Of a stretch of 64,000 bases of DNA, positions 50,844 to 59,505 are shown one piece after another. Source of the stretch: Natronococcus roseus (GTDB taxonomy: Archaea; Halobacteriota; Halobacteria; Halobacteriales; Natrialbaceae); contig NZ_JBHLJR010000004.1 of assembly GCF_043677095.1 (NCBI RefSeq), positions 434,001-498,000 of the forward strand, written 5' to 3'. Within the stretch, counting starts at the first letter, position 1; each line of letters begins with the position of its first letter. The notes beneath the pieces were generated by a model that saw only the letters and a list, made by a program, of their open reading frames with translations, was not told the DNA's origin and made no database searches. A program made the translations under genes and the position numbers.

Positions 50844-51710
50844 ATGGTAAATATATCAAAACGTGCGATTGCGCTCGTGATGGCGCTGATGATGGCAGTG
50901 GCCATCGTCAGCGGTGCTGGCGTGATTGCGACCGATGACGACTACGAGGAGGAGAAAGTCGACGACGGTGTCGACAAAGAAGACGTAGAGAAAGCCGACG
51001 ACAAGGCTGACGAGGAGGCTGACGAGAAGGTCGACGACAAGGCTGACGACGTCGATGAGAAGGTCGACGACAAGGCCGACCAGAATGTCAACGACAAGGC
51101 TGACGACGTCGACGAGAAGGTCGACGACAAGGCCGACCAGAAGGTCAACGACAAGGCTGACGAGAAGGTCAACGACAAGGCTGACGACGTCGACGAGAAG
51201 GTCGACGACAAGGCCGACGAGAAGGTTGACGACAAGGCCGACGAGAAGGTCGACGACAAGGCTGACGAAGAGGTCGACGACAAGGCCAACGACAAGGCCG
51301 ACGAGAAGGTCGACGACAAGGCTGACGACAAGGCCGACCAGAAGGTCGACGACAAGGCCGACCAGAAGGTCAACGACAAGGCTAACGACAAGCACGACGA
51401 CAAGGCTGACCAGAAGGTCAACGACAAGGCTAACGACAAGCACGACGACAAGGCTGACCAGAAGGTCAACGACAAGGCTAACGACAAGCACGACGACAAG
51501 GCTGACCAGAAGGTCAACGACAAGGCTAACGACAAGCACGACGACAAGGCTGACCAGAAGGTCAACGACAAGGCTAACGACAAGCACGACGACAAGGCTG
51601 ACGACAAACACGACGACTACGCCGACAAGCACGACGAGAAGGTCGACGACAAGCACAACGACGAGGTTGACGACAAACACGACGACATGAAGAAAAGCTA
51701 CTACTGCTAA
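50844..51710 (+). CDS. Secreted Lys/Asp tetrad-repeat protein, unknown function
   Basis: A 288-residue protein starting MVNISKRAIALVMALMMAVA, a Sec signal peptide that ends around residue 29. Residues about 48-282 are built from four-residue units of the form [D/E/Q/N]-K-[A/V/H]-[D/N], for example DKAD, EKVD, QKVN, DKAN, DKHD. Five 48-bp units (51366-51605) repeat nearly perfectly. The end, DKHNDEVDDKHDDMKKSYYC, is His-rich with a terminal Cys. Near 25% lysine balanced by aspartate is very unusual in a halophile. The later in-frame ATG at 50844 is chosen because it begins the signal peptide. I recognise no family. Confidence 0.8.
   Translation: MVNISKRAIALVMALMMAVAIVSGAGVIATDDDYEEEKVDDGVDKEDVEKADDKADEEADEKVDDKADDVDEKVDDKADQNVNDKADDVDEKVDDKADQKVNDKADEKVNDKADDVDEKVDDKADEKVDDKADEKVDDKADEEVDDKANDKADEKVDDKADDKADQKVDDKADQKVNDKANDKHDDKADQKVNDKANDKHDDKADQKVNDKANDKHDDKADQKVNDKANDKHDDKADQKVNDKANDKHDDKADDKHDDYADKHDEKVDDKHNDEVDDKHDDMKKSYYC
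51366..51605 (+). repeat. Five tandem 48-bp repeats
   Basis: Each unit encodes KVNDKANDKHDDKADQ. The copies start at 51366, 51414, 51462, 51510 and 51558. They are almost identical at DNA level; only the last codon of copy 5 differs (GAC instead of CAG). Degenerate 12- and 24-bp versions extend from about 50985 to 51690. Near-identity at silent positions points to recent expansion or ongoing recombination. Confidence 0.9.
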
Positions 51711-51795
51711 CCGCTGGTAGCAATCTCGATACCGCCGCTATTCTTTGGGAGATTCGTTCCGCGAGAAACGTCTCGAGCAACGGATCGACGTTCGC

Positions 51796-51987
51796 TCACC
51801 GCTTCGCTATCGACGCCAGCAGATCGGGTTGCGAAACGGTCCGTCCGATCCTGAGTTCGTAAACGTGCTCGATCGGTTCGGAAAATCGAGGATCCTGACT
51901 GGCGAAACCGTCGTCCGCTGTCGGAGACCGATCGCTCGCCTCGAGCCGGGTCGCCCCCGGTTGTCGATCGAATCCGAAGAGCGTCAC
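51796..51987 (-). CDS. Possible small protein coupled to the 52337 gene
   Basis: A 63-residue frame whose GTG at 51987 overlaps the stop of the preceding gene (GTGA). It reads MTLFGFDRQPGATRLEASDR, then FSEPIEHVYELRIGRTVSQP. Composition is moderately acidic with balanced Arg, plausible but not clearly halophilic. There is no similarity I recognise. The coupling and lack of better frames are the only support. Confidence 0.35.
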   Translation of the reverse strand: MTLFGFDRQPGATRLEASDRSPTADDGFASQDPRFSEPIEHVYELRIGRTVSQPDLLASIAKR

Positions 51988-52337
51988 TCGTCGACAGCGG
52001 TCGTCGGATCCGGATACGCCTCGAGGTCGGTAATCGTTTCATCGAGACATCTCCGATCGGTTTCGTAGTAGTGGCGGCGCTGAATCCACTCGAGTCGACG
52101 GTTGTACCTGATTTCGACCCGTTCCCAGACGTCCCCCTCGCCGTCGGGAGCCGAGCGGATCGAGACGGTCTCGAACGCCCGGAGCTCGTAGTCGCCGTCG
52201 GCGTACCCGGTCAGCTCGAGGGTCGTTCGGGTAGGCTCGAGCTCGGCGGCGGCATGCTCGAGCAGTCGGGACGCTAACTGATCGAGGTCTGCAAGGCGCG
52301 GTGGTCCGGGATCAGGTTCGGGTTCGGGTTCGGTCAT
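51984..52337 (-). CDS. Hypothetical acidic protein
   Basis: A 117-residue protein from the ATG at 52337 (a longer in-frame start at 52355 would overlap a TATA-like ATTATTTTTGG). It begins MTEPEPEPDPGPPRLADLDQ. The core (LELTGYADGDYELRAFETVS; VWERVEIRYNRRLEWIQRRH) alternates beta and helix and looks folded. I do not recognise the family. It lies downstream of nothing on its strand and just after the aldehyde oxidoreductase gene, which runs the same way and ends within 26 bp of it in genome terms. Confidence 0.65.
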   Translation of the reverse strand: MTEPEPEPDPGPPRLADLDQLASRLLEHAAAELEPTRTTLELTGYADGDYELRAFETVSIRSAPDGEGDVWERVEIRYNRRLEWIQRRHYYETDRRCLDETITDLEAYPDPTTAVDE

Positions 52338-52382
52338 CGGGACGATCGCCACCAAAAATAATTCACCCCACGCGAGCCGGTC

Positions 52383-54326
52383 TCAGTCGTCGCTCGGTGC
52401 CGCACCGGCACTGTCGCCGGCGCTGACGCCGGTGCCGGGACCGATATCGATCTCGAGCGCCTCGAGTTTCTCGTCGGGGACGACGCCGTCGACCCAGCCA
52501 CGGTGCTCGTAGTACTCCTCTTTCATCTCCTCGAGCTCGCAGTACTCGCCCTCGCTTGCGCCCTGGCCGGGCGTGCCGCCCTCCTCGAGGAAGACCTCGG
52601 GCAGAGAGTCGTCGTCGCCGTCGAAGCCGACCAGGTTGTTGTAGTACCGCTCGAGGTTGTAGATGCGCTCGCCGGTCTCCATCAGCTCGTCCTCGGTGAC
52701 GTCGAAGCCGGTCATCCCGTTGTACTGGGAGACGTACTCCTCGATCCCCTCGGCGAAGGCGTTGAACTTGCAGATGTCGAACGAGTCGGAGATGGCGTGG
52801 AGGTCCTGGAACTCGGCGGTGAGTTCGCCCTTGCCCTCGTACTCGTAGGGGTCGACCTTCTCGGGGATGCCCAGAATCTCGGCGGCAGGGGTGTAGCCAC
52901 GCAGGTGGCAGGCGCCGCGGTTCGAGGTGGCGTAGCCGATCCCCATTCCCTTCATGCAGCGGGGGTCGTAGGCCGCGATGGCCTGGCCCTTGACGTCGAG
53001 GCGGCAGTCGTGGGCGTCGACCGCGTCGGCGAACCGTTCCTGGCCCTCCGCGAGCAGGTCCGGAAGCTCGCCGTCGCGGTTGGCGATGCGCTCGATCATC
53101 TCGATCATCTCGTCGGCGTCGCCCCACTCCATTCCCTCGTCGACGTCGTCGAGCTTGCCCTCTTCGGTGGCGTCCATCGCCATCGCCATGATGTTGCCCG
53201 CCTCGATCGTGTCGATCCCCATGTCGTTACAGCGGTCGATCATCACCGCGATCTTGTCGCGGTCGTCGTTCAGCGAGTTCGTGCCGAGCGCCCAGGCGGA
53301 CTCGTACTCGAACGACTCCATCCGGACGTTCATCTCCTCGCCCTTGTGCATCACGTCGACCTCGACTTCCTTCTTGCAGGCGACGGGACAGGAGTGACAG
53401 GTCGGCTCGTCGACGAGGATGTTCTCGCGGACGTTCTCGCCGCTGATGCGCTCGGCGTCGAGGACGTTCTCGCCGCCCTGCTCGGCGTCGTTGTAGGAGA
53501 TCGCCGAGGTGTACCGACCGTTCTTGGTCGGGTGGCCGTCCATCTCCTCGGTGATGTTCATCAGGACGTTGGTCCCGTACATCGAGAGCCCGCCCTCGTT
53601 GGGCGCGGTGACGTCCGACTCGGTGATCGCCTGCATCGCCTGCTGGTGGCCCTCCTTGAACGTCTCGGGGTCGGCAGGCTGGGGCATCTTCGTGTTGGAC
53701 TTGATGACGACGGCCTTGAGGTTCTTCGAACCGGCGACGCAGCCGGTGCCGCCCCGGCCGGAGGCCCGGTCGTCCTCGTTCATGATGCAGGCGTACCGAA
53801 CCTGGTTCTCGCCGCCGTCGCCGATCGCCATGATCGAGAGGTTCTTGCCGTACTGGCCGTCGACCTCCTCCTCGATCGTGTCGCGGGTTTCGTGGACGCC
53901 TTTGCCCCAGAGGTGGGAGGCGTCGCGAAGTTCGACCTCGCCGTCCTCGACGAAGGCGTAGACCGGCTCGTCGGCCTCACCCTCGAACAGCAGGCCGTCG
54001 AAGCCGGCCCACTTCAGTCGGGCGCCCGACCAGCCGCCGTGGTGGCTGTCGGTGACCGTCCCCGTCAGCGGCGACTTCGTGCAGATGGCGATTCGACCGC
54101 TCATCGTCACCTGTGTCCCCGACAGCGGGCCGTTCATGAACGCCAGCAGGTTGTCCGGCCCGAGCGGGTCGACGTCCGCTCCCTGTTCGAAAACGTACTT
54201 TACCCCCAGTCCGCGCGCACCGATATACTTCCGCGCGTCCTCCTCGTCGATCCCCTCGTAGTTTACCTCGCCCTCGCTGAGGTCGATGCGTGCGACGTTG
54301 TCTTGGAATCCGCCGATCTCGGTCAT
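52383..54326 (-). CDS. aor: Aldehyde ferredoxin oxidoreductase (tungsten-pterin)
   Basis: A 647-residue member of the AOR family. The N-terminal domain (YIGARGLGVKYVFEQGADVD; NGPLSGTQVTMSGR) and middle domains bind tungsten bis-pterin. The 4Fe-4S cluster ligands are CHSCPVAC (Cys-x2-Cys-x3-Cys) plus a fourth Cys in SFDICKFNAF. It oxidises aldehydes to acids and passes electrons to ferredoxin. Subtype (AOR, FOR or GAPOR-like) cannot be decided. The C-terminal 20 residues are low complexity (G, A, S, D). A TATA-like TATAACC near 54398 implies a leader of about 45 bases. Confidence 0.94.
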   Translation of the reverse strand: MTEIGGFQDNVARIDLSEGEVNYEGIDEEDARKYIGARGLGVKYVFEQGADVDPLGPDNLLAFMNGPLSGTQVTMSGRIAICTKSPLTGTVTDSHHGGWSGARLKWAGFDGLLFEGEADEPVYAFVEDGEVELRDASHLWGKGVHETRDTIEEEVDGQYGKNLSIMAIGDGGENQVRYACIMNEDDRASGRGGTGCVAGSKNLKAVVIKSNTKMPQPADPETFKEGHQQAMQAITESDVTAPNEGGLSMYGTNVLMNITEEMDGHPTKNGRYTSAISYNDAEQGGENVLDAERISGENVRENILVDEPTCHSCPVACKKEVEVDVMHKGEEMNVRMESFEYESAWALGTNSLNDDRDKIAVMIDRCNDMGIDTIEAGNIMAMAMDATEEGKLDDVDEGMEWGDADEMIEMIERIANRDGELPDLLAEGQERFADAVDAHDCRLDVKGQAIAAYDPRCMKGMGIGYATSNRGACHLRGYTPAAEILGIPEKVDPYEYEGKGELTAEFQDLHAISDSFDICKFNAFAEGIEEYVSQYNGMTGFDVTEDELMETGERIYNLERYYNNLVGFDGDDDSLPEVFLEEGGTPGQGASEGEYCELEEMKEEYYEHRGWVDGVVPDEKLEALEIDIGPGTGVSAGDSAGAAPSDD

Positions 54327-54573
54327 TGTAATGTACGACTAGTGCATTCGTTCCGACCCGTGTTAGGTGTTGCCGTGTAGAGGTAACCGGTACCGGTTAT
54401 ACCAGCCAGCCGTTGGCGGAATCGCTCCGGTCGCGACCGATCCTGGCCACCGGTGGTGGAATCTCGTCCGAAGACCGTGTTCGAACGATTCGAGCACCGG
54501 GTGACGCACTCCAGGGGAAGGCGCGAGGAGATGTCTCTGGCAAAAAGCGTCTCGAACGCGATCCGAACTTCGA

Positions 54574-54969
54574 CTACTCGTTGAGGTGAGAACGGTATCC
54601 CTTCGGCTCGAACCCGCGCCGACAGATCACGCGCTTCTGTCCCACCGTGATCGCGCTGACCTGATCGTCGTCTTCCATCTGTTCGACGACCTCGCGCAGG
54701 TGTTCCTCCGACCAGTTGGTCTCCTCGAGAACCGTCGATTCGTCGACGCGCCCCCCGCGTTTGACGAGCAGGCGCAACACCTTGTCGTCGTCGGGGAGCT
54801 GCCGATCGTCCGTGCCGTACTCGATCTGTTCGGCGTAGCTCAGTGTTTCGTTTCGCTGCTCCTCGGTGGGCTCCGTCTCCGTTTCGGCCCCGGTGTCGGC
54901 GTCGTCAGTGTCGGCTGACTCCTTTGACCAGAGCGACGAAAGCCGTGTCCAGAGTGTGTTAAATACCAT
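54574..54969 (-). CDS. Small winged-helix protein
   Basis: A 131-residue protein. MVFNTLWTRLSSLWSKESAD forms a short amphipathic helix, and an acidic linker follows. Residues about 60-125 are a winged helix (DDDKVLRLLVKRGGRVDEST; EEHLREVVEQMEDDDQVSAI) ending with a basic region VGQKRVICRRGFEPKGYRS. The layout suggests a membrane-proximal or nucleic-acid-binding regulator. I recognise it as a conserved haloarchaeal hypothetical. Monocistronic. Confidence 0.78.
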   Translation of the reverse strand: MVFNTLWTRLSSLWSKESADTDDADTGAETETEPTEEQRNETLSYAEQIEYGTDDRQLPDDDKVLRLLVKRGGRVDESTVLEETNWSEEHLREVVEQMEDDDQVSAITVGQKRVICRRGFEPKGYRSHLNE

Positions 54970-55326
54970 CTGTTGATCTCCTCCGCTGTAAGTATCGCTG
55001 CTTGAACGTCGGTCTACCTTGCACTTGTGTTCGGTCCGTTATATACTTGGTCTGCTGTCGAGTTCGGTTTGTGCTCATGCGATCCCGGCCGAATAGCGAC
55101 GGCCTTGCGAGGCGCAAGTCGACCGAACCGGTTCGCGAGGACGGCGGAGCCCATCGTACCCGTCACCACGACCGTACCGCGGGAGGTGTTCAGCCCCGTG
55201 CGAGTCCCGATCGGTTCTCCAGCGTACCGTACGAACGGGAGGACGGCGGAGACAGAAACGGTTCCGGATCGCGCCGAATTTACGAGCGGTATCGAAGAAA
55301 GCCCCGGGGCTTGACCCCGAGTCGAG
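54970..55326. other. Gene-free stretch upstream of the winged-helix gene
   Basis: A 357-bp gap between two minus-strand genes. Overlapping plus-strand frames at 55002-55346 and 55027-55314 are Arg/Ser/Pro-rich, unlike the proteome here. I find no tRNA, inverted repeat or other structured element in it. Confidence 0.5.
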
Positions 55327-56133
55327 TCACCTGCTGGCCGCGGTGACGGTCTCGAGATAGGTCTCGGCCAGCGCCTCGAGCGCCTCGTGGTGGTTCGTCG
55401 AGTGCGGTGCTGTCAGCGGCGAGATGCTGATCCGGCCCTCGGCGACGGCCCGTCGGTCCGTCCCCTCGGGATCCGGAATCGTTTCGGGATCCATCGACTC
55501 CCAGATCCGGTCGGTGAGGTGGACGGCGTCGCCGTTTCGCTCGGCGTCCATCTCGTAGCGCTTCGACGGCTGGGTGATCTCGATCGGTGCGGGATCCGTG
55601 TCCGGCAGGGGGACGTTAACGTTCAGGTACGCCGCGTGATCGAAGATTCCCGCCTCGAGGACGTGTTCGGCGAGGTAGGAGGTGACGCGGGTGGCCTCCT
55701 CGAAGTCGGCTGGCTCGACCTCGAGTTCGTCGAACGTGATGTCACCCAGCGGGACGTACAGCGAGGTCGCGATCGCCGGCACGTCGAAGAAGGCGGCCTC
55801 GACGGCCGCGCTGATCGTCCCCGACCGGCCGAGCACGTACTCGCCGAGGTTCGCGCCCTTGTTACAGCCCGCGACGACGAGATCCGGTTCGGGACCGAGT
55901 TCCGCCAGTCCGGCGACGACGCAGTCGGCCGGCGTCCCCTCGACGGCGTAGCCGAGTTCGTGCTCCCGGACGTCGACCGCGTGGGAGATCGATCGGCCGC
56001 AGGCGCTCTGGTCGTTCGCTGGCGCGACGACGGTGACGTTCGCGTGCTCCGCGAGGGCGTCGTGAAGCGCCCGGATTCCCGTGCTGTCGATCCCGTCGTC
56101 GTTCGTCAACAGGATCTCGAGGGTGTCGCTCAT
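55327..56133 (-). CDS. surE: 5'-nucleotidase SurE
   Basis: A 268-residue SurE. The N terminus reads EILLTNDDGIDSTGIRALHD with the metal-binding NDDG. NDQSACGRSIS, GCNKGANLGEYVLGRSGTIS and NVNVPL follow, all typical. SurE removes phosphate from nucleoside 5'- and 3'-monophosphates and short polyphosphates. It lies 48 bp downstream of the Rsm22-like gene on the same strand and may be read with it and tyrA. Confidence 0.95.
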   Translation of the reverse strand: MSDTLEILLTNDDGIDSTGIRALHDALAEHANVTVVAPANDQSACGRSISHAVDVREHELGYAVEGTPADCVVAGLAELGPEPDLVVAGCNKGANLGEYVLGRSGTISAAVEAAFFDVPAIATSLYVPLGDITFDELEVEPADFEEATRVTSYLAEHVLEAGIFDHAAYLNVNVPLPDTDPAPIEITQPSKRYEMDAERNGDAVHLTDRIWESMDPETIPDPEGTDRRAVAEGRISISPLTAPHSTNHHEALEALAETYLETVTAASR

Positions 56134-56181
56134 ATCGGGATTCTCGGACGGGGGTGCGAAAAGGGCTCCGGAAGGGGCGAG

Positions 56182-57648
56182 CTACCCGATCCGGTCGACG
56201 ATCGTCTCCTCGTCGACGACCAGGTTGTAGGCCTCCTCGTCGTCGTTCCAGAGGACCAGAATCCCCTCGAAGGTGAGCACCTCGCCGTAGTCCGCCTCGA
56301 GCAGCGGCCGGTTGAGCGAACTCTCCCGCGTGAGGACGGCGTAGTGGTCGACGGCCTCGCTGCCGTCGCTGATCTTGAACAGCGGGTTCGCGTCCTCGGC
56401 CGAAAGCGAGCGACTGAGTTTCGCCGCGGCGAGGTCGACGCGGTTGGTGACGTGGCGCTCGGACTCGGCCATCTTCGCCCAGTCGCTGGTCGCGAGGTCG
56501 ATCTCGATCCGACGTGTCCCGTCCAGACGGAGCAGCGAGTAGGAGAACTGGACGTCGACGTTGACGAACTCGCCGGGGGCGTGGTCGGCGTCGTCCTCGG
56601 GCGTCGCCTCGTCGAGCCGGCGCTGGAACGACGGCACCGCCAGATCGGGCCGGACGTCGAACGACCAGCCCCGATCGGTCGGCGTCGCGCCGGGCCAGAG
56701 CCGAACCGTCGGCCCGTAGACGGTGACCTCACGGGCCGAGCCGTCGTCAGCGCTCGAGGGCTCGACCGTCGTCCCCTCGAGGTCGCGTTCGATCTCCCGA
56801 AGCTCGATGCTCGTGTTCTTGTCCGCGGGCGCCATCCCGAGAAGGGTGCCGTCAGGTGCGAGCGACTCGAGCGCCGAACGGGCGACCGCCTCGGCGTCCG
56901 CGAGTTCGCTCAGGACGTTGCAGGCGAGCACGAGGTCGAACTCCTCGCCGTCGCCGAGCGAGGCGAGGTCGACGTCCTCGACGGGGTCGCGGTGAATCGT
57001 CGGGTGGACGTTCCGGCCCGTCTCCTCGAGCAGCGGTTCGAGGACGTCGGCGGCCGCGCTGGGTTCGATCGCGTGGTAGTCGACGACGGCGTCGTCGGGA
57101 AGGTACTCAGAGAGCCCGAGCGCGGGGCCGCCGACGCCGGCCCCGATATCGAGGACCCGAAGCTCCCGGCCCAGCAGCCCCCGCTCGGCCAGATCGTCGA
57201 GTGCGTACTGTACCGCCGCGTAGTAGCCGGGCAGGTGGTAGATCGCGTAACCTGCGGCGACGTCGTCGTCGTACTCGACGGGTCGACCCTCGAGGTAGCG
57301 GGATTTGAACCGTCGGATCGTCGACCGCAGAAGCTGGCCCGTTCCGTCGCGGTGCCAGTCGACGCCGTAGCGATCGACGAGCAAGTTCTCGAGGCGCCCC
57401 CCGTAGCGGTCGGGGAAGCGCTCGACGGGGCCGCGACGCGGGCTCACGGGCTCGTCTCCGACCGGGACGAAGGTCCCGTCCTCGCGCTCGAGCAGGCCCA
57501 GTGAGACGGCGTCCTCCCGGAGGTGCTGGCGGACGACCGCCGGGTGTGGACTTCCCTCGACGTAGTCGCAGATCTCCTCGGGGTCGATCGGCCGGACGTT
57601 TCGCAGGTACTTCGCGTTCGAACGGATCGCCTCTCGTTGGTCGGTCAT
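56182..57648 (-). CDS. Rsm22-like / small-ribosomal-subunit-linked methyltransferase
   Basis: A 488-residue protein. The first 90 residues contain a winged-helix-like region (DPEEICDYVEGSPHPAVVRQ). Residues about 125-300 are a Rossmann-fold SAM domain with ELRVLDIGAGVGGPALGL as the SAM loop, DYHAIEPS and DLVLACNVLSEL. The C-terminal 180 residues form a beta-rich extension. The family resembles Rsm22 proteins tied to the small ribosomal subunit, but the substrate is unknown. Its start overlaps the tyrA stop by 4 bp. Confidence 0.83.
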   Translation of the reverse strand: MTDQREAIRSNAKYLRNVRPIDPEEICDYVEGSPHPAVVRQHLREDAVSLGLLEREDGTFVPVGDEPVSPRRGPVERFPDRYGGRLENLLVDRYGVDWHRDGTGQLLRSTIRRFKSRYLEGRPVEYDDDVAAGYAIYHLPGYYAAVQYALDDLAERGLLGRELRVLDIGAGVGGPALGLSEYLPDDAVVDYHAIEPSAAADVLEPLLEETGRNVHPTIHRDPVEDVDLASLGDGEEFDLVLACNVLSELADAEAVARSALESLAPDGTLLGMAPADKNTSIELREIERDLEGTTVEPSSADDGSAREVTVYGPTVRLWPGATPTDRGWSFDVRPDLAVPSFQRRLDEATPEDDADHAPGEFVNVDVQFSYSLLRLDGTRRIEIDLATSDWAKMAESERHVTNRVDLAAAKLSRSLSAEDANPLFKISDGSEAVDHYAVLTRESSLNRPLLEADYGEVLTFEGILVLWNDDEEAYNLVVDEETIVDRIG

Positions 57649-58397
57649 TCGTGATCTCCCTCCTCGTGTAGCTTCCGCGCCGCCTCCGCGTACAGGGCCT
57701 CGAACTCGTCGTGGTCGGCGTCGGCGAGCGCTCCGGCGGCGTCGGCGACGGACTCGGCGCCGTCGAAGGTCTCCTGGATATCCGCGTAGACTCGAGGCGT
57801 TCCCTCGGTCACCCGCGCCGCGAGCGCTCGCAGTTCCTCGTAGATCGGCGTCTCGAACCCGTCGGGCACCTCTCTGGCCGCCAGCGCGAACGCGAGGACG
57901 GCGGCGTGAGTCGCCGACTGAACCGTCTTCATCGCCTCGTCGTGTTCTTCGGGGGTCGTCTCGACGAGGTCGTTGCCCCGGTCCTCGAGGGCCTCGAGCA
58001 CCGCTGCGGTCGTCGGTCCCGCGTTCTCGCGGACGACCGCGATCGAGCCCGGCGCCCGCTCGGGGGCAAACAGCGGATGGAGGCTCGCACGCTCGAGGTC
58101 GGGGGCGTGTCGAGCCATCGCCGCGAGCGGGTCGGTCATCGCCCCAGAGACGTCGACCATGGCTTCTCCCGCCCTCGAGGCGTGAGCGGCGATCGCCTCG
58201 TCGGCGTGGGAGAGGGGGACCGCGATACAGACGACGTCGTAGGTTCCCTCACCCTCGAGGGAAGCGGCCTCGCCCCCGACGGCGTCCGCAGCCGCGACCG
58301 CAGCCGCCGGGTCGACGTCGGCGAAGGCGACCTCGCTGTCGACGGCGTCGCCGAACCACGTCCCCATGGCCCCCGCGCCGACGATCAGTACGTCCAT
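57645..58397 (-). CDS. tyrA: Prephenate dehydrogenase
   Basis: A 250-residue NAD(P)-dependent enzyme. The N-terminal nucleotide loop is MDVLIVGAGAMGTWFGDAV, then VVCIAVPLSHADEAI, VDVSGAMTDPLAAM and LHPLFAPERAPGS, all matching archaeal TyrA. It converts prephenate to 4-hydroxyphenylpyruvate on the way to tyrosine. The ATG at 58397 begins the nucleotide-binding strand, and a TATA-like GCCTTTTGC about 30 bp upstream supports it over a longer start. Coupled to the methyltransferase gene. Confidence 0.92.
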   Translation of the reverse strand: MDVLIVGAGAMGTWFGDAVDSEVAFADVDPAAAVAAADAVGGEAASLEGEGTYDVVCIAVPLSHADEAIAAHASRAGEAMVDVSGAMTDPLAAMARHAPDLERASLHPLFAPERAPGSIAVVRENAGPTTAAVLEALEDRGNDLVETTPEEHDEAMKTVQSATHAAVLAFALAAREVPDGFETPIYEELRALAARVTEGTPRVYADIQETFDGAESVADAAGALADADHDEFEALYAEAARKLHEEGDHE

Positions 58398-58499
58398 TGG
58401 GGTGACGTACCCGACGGCGTCGCAAAAGGCGTTCGATCGGTCGTCCGATCCCGCAAGCACGAGGGCTATCCATGCGAGTCGAGAACCTCGACGTACCCG

Positions 58500-58739
58500 A
58501 TGACCGAGGACTCACAGTTGCCCCTCGAGCGCAGAGACGCGATGAAACTCACCGGCCTGGCCGCGGTCGGCTCGCTGGCCGCGCTGGCCGGCTGTAGCGA
58601 CGACGACGGCGAGGACGACGACCAGGTCGACCACCCCGACGAGGCGAACGACTCCAACGGCGGCGGCGGCGGTCCGGTCGACGAGGAGAACGAGACCGGC
58701 GGCAGCCCCGACGAACGCGACGACGAAAACGAGAGTTAA
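58500..58739 (+). CDS. Small Tat lipoprotein, mostly disordered (79 residues)
   Basis: MTEDSQLPLERRDAMKLTGL carries a twin-arginine lipoprotein signal; the lipobox Cys is at LAALAGC. Everything after it is D, E, G, N and S with no predicted fold. It is divergent from tyrA, and a TATA-like GGGCTATCC lies about 33 bp upstream. Such short acidic lipoproteins are common in haloarchaea, with unknown roles. Confidence 0.7.
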   Translation: MTEDSQLPLERRDAMKLTGLAAVGSLAALAGCSDDDGEDDDQVDHPDEANDSNGGGGGPVDEENETGGSPDERDDENES

Positions 58740-58854
58740 CACTGGCCGTCTGCGACTGCGTTCGTCCGCCTCGATGGATCGTTCAAGGAGGATGTAAATA
58801 CCGTCTGCGACAGACGGCACTATCGGTATCCACCTCGAACGATCAGTGACGGTG

Positions 58855-59064
58855 ATGCCTGATATTGGAAGCCCGTTCGGCGTGGACCTGGCGACGACGA
58901 TCTTCGGCGCGGGACTGTCGCTGGTCGTCTCGGCCGGAGCAATGACCTACGAGGACCAGATAACCGGCTGGACGTCGGCGGAGATGATCGGCGCCACGGG
59001 CCTCGGGCTCGTCGCGGTCGGGGCGGTGCTGGGGATCGTGCTGGTACTCATCGGCCTCAGGTAG
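58855..59064 (+). CDS. Small two-span membrane protein (69 residues)
   Basis: MPDIGSPFGVDLATTIFGAG opens the first helix, and the second helix is GLGLVAVGAVLGIVLVLIGL, with a short acidic loop around EDQITGWTSAEMIG between them. An in-frame GTG at 58846 would add three residues. I do not recognise the family. Convergent with the DUF7344-type gene. Confidence 0.6.
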   Translation: MPDIGSPFGVDLATTIFGAGLSLVVSAGAMTYEDQITGWTSAEMIGATGLGLVAVGAVLGIVLVLIGLR

Positions 59065-59074
59065 GCCCGTACGG

Positions 59075-59425
59075 TCACCGACCGTCGTTCCGGGCCGATC
59101 GAACCCTCTCCTCTCGAACCCGGAGCAGCCGCCAGGCGGCGCGAGTCCCCTCGTTCGTGCGGATCCGTCCGCTTTCCCGGTCGTACTCGATCACGTCCAG
59201 GTCCGCCATCTTCGGCAGGTGCCAGTGATAGAGCGCGACCTCGAGTCTGGTTCGCTTCGCCCGTCGGTCGTCGTCCTCGGTTCCGACGAGTTCCGCGGCG
59301 ACGGCCTCGAGCGTCGTCTCGGACCGCGTCCGGAGCACGCGAAGGAGCCGCCGCCGAGTCGGGTGAGCGCAGACGTCGTGAATCCCGTCGACCGCGTCGG
59401 ACGCGTCGTGGCTGGGGGATATCAT
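59075..59425 (-). CDS. DUF7344-type winged-helix regulator
   Basis: A 116-residue protein from the ATG at 59425. The fold is a single winged helix: VCAHPTRRRLLRVLRTRSET, then TRLEVALYHWHLPKMADLDV and the wing IEYDRESGRIRTNEG. It has the same core as the gene at 5330-5941 but lacks its membrane helices. A C-terminal basic helix (LRVREERVRSARND) may contact DNA. Probably a local regulator; targets unknown. Confidence 0.83.
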   Translation of the reverse strand: MISPSHDASDAVDGIHDVCAHPTRRRLLRVLRTRSETTLEAVAAELVGTEDDDRRAKRTRLEVALYHWHLPKMADLDVIEYDRESGRIRTNEGTRAAWRLLRVREERVRSARNDGR

Positions 59426-59505
59426 ACCCCCGTGTAGACCCTCGTCTATCTTCGAACGTTGGGCGGTTACGACAACCAGTTTATTACGGAATCCGTTCGG
59501 ACCGC

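Noticed and set aside
51366..51605. CRISPR-like array
   Set aside because: The 48-bp units are contiguous with no unique spacers, remain in frame and encode protein; no cas genes are nearby.
50856..51680. Long open frames on the minus strand and in another plus frame over the tetrad repeats
   Set aside because: They exist only because the 12-bp repeat contains no stop in several frames. They give poly-(VVDLLVSL), poly-(ALSSTFS) and poly-(TTRLTRRS); the frame with a signal peptide and halophilic Asp content is the real one.
51707..52068. Frames of 107-111 codons on both strands after the repeat gene
   Set aside because: Basic, Arg/Ser-rich composition and no start-site signals. Only the GTGA-coupled 63-codon frame has any contextual support.
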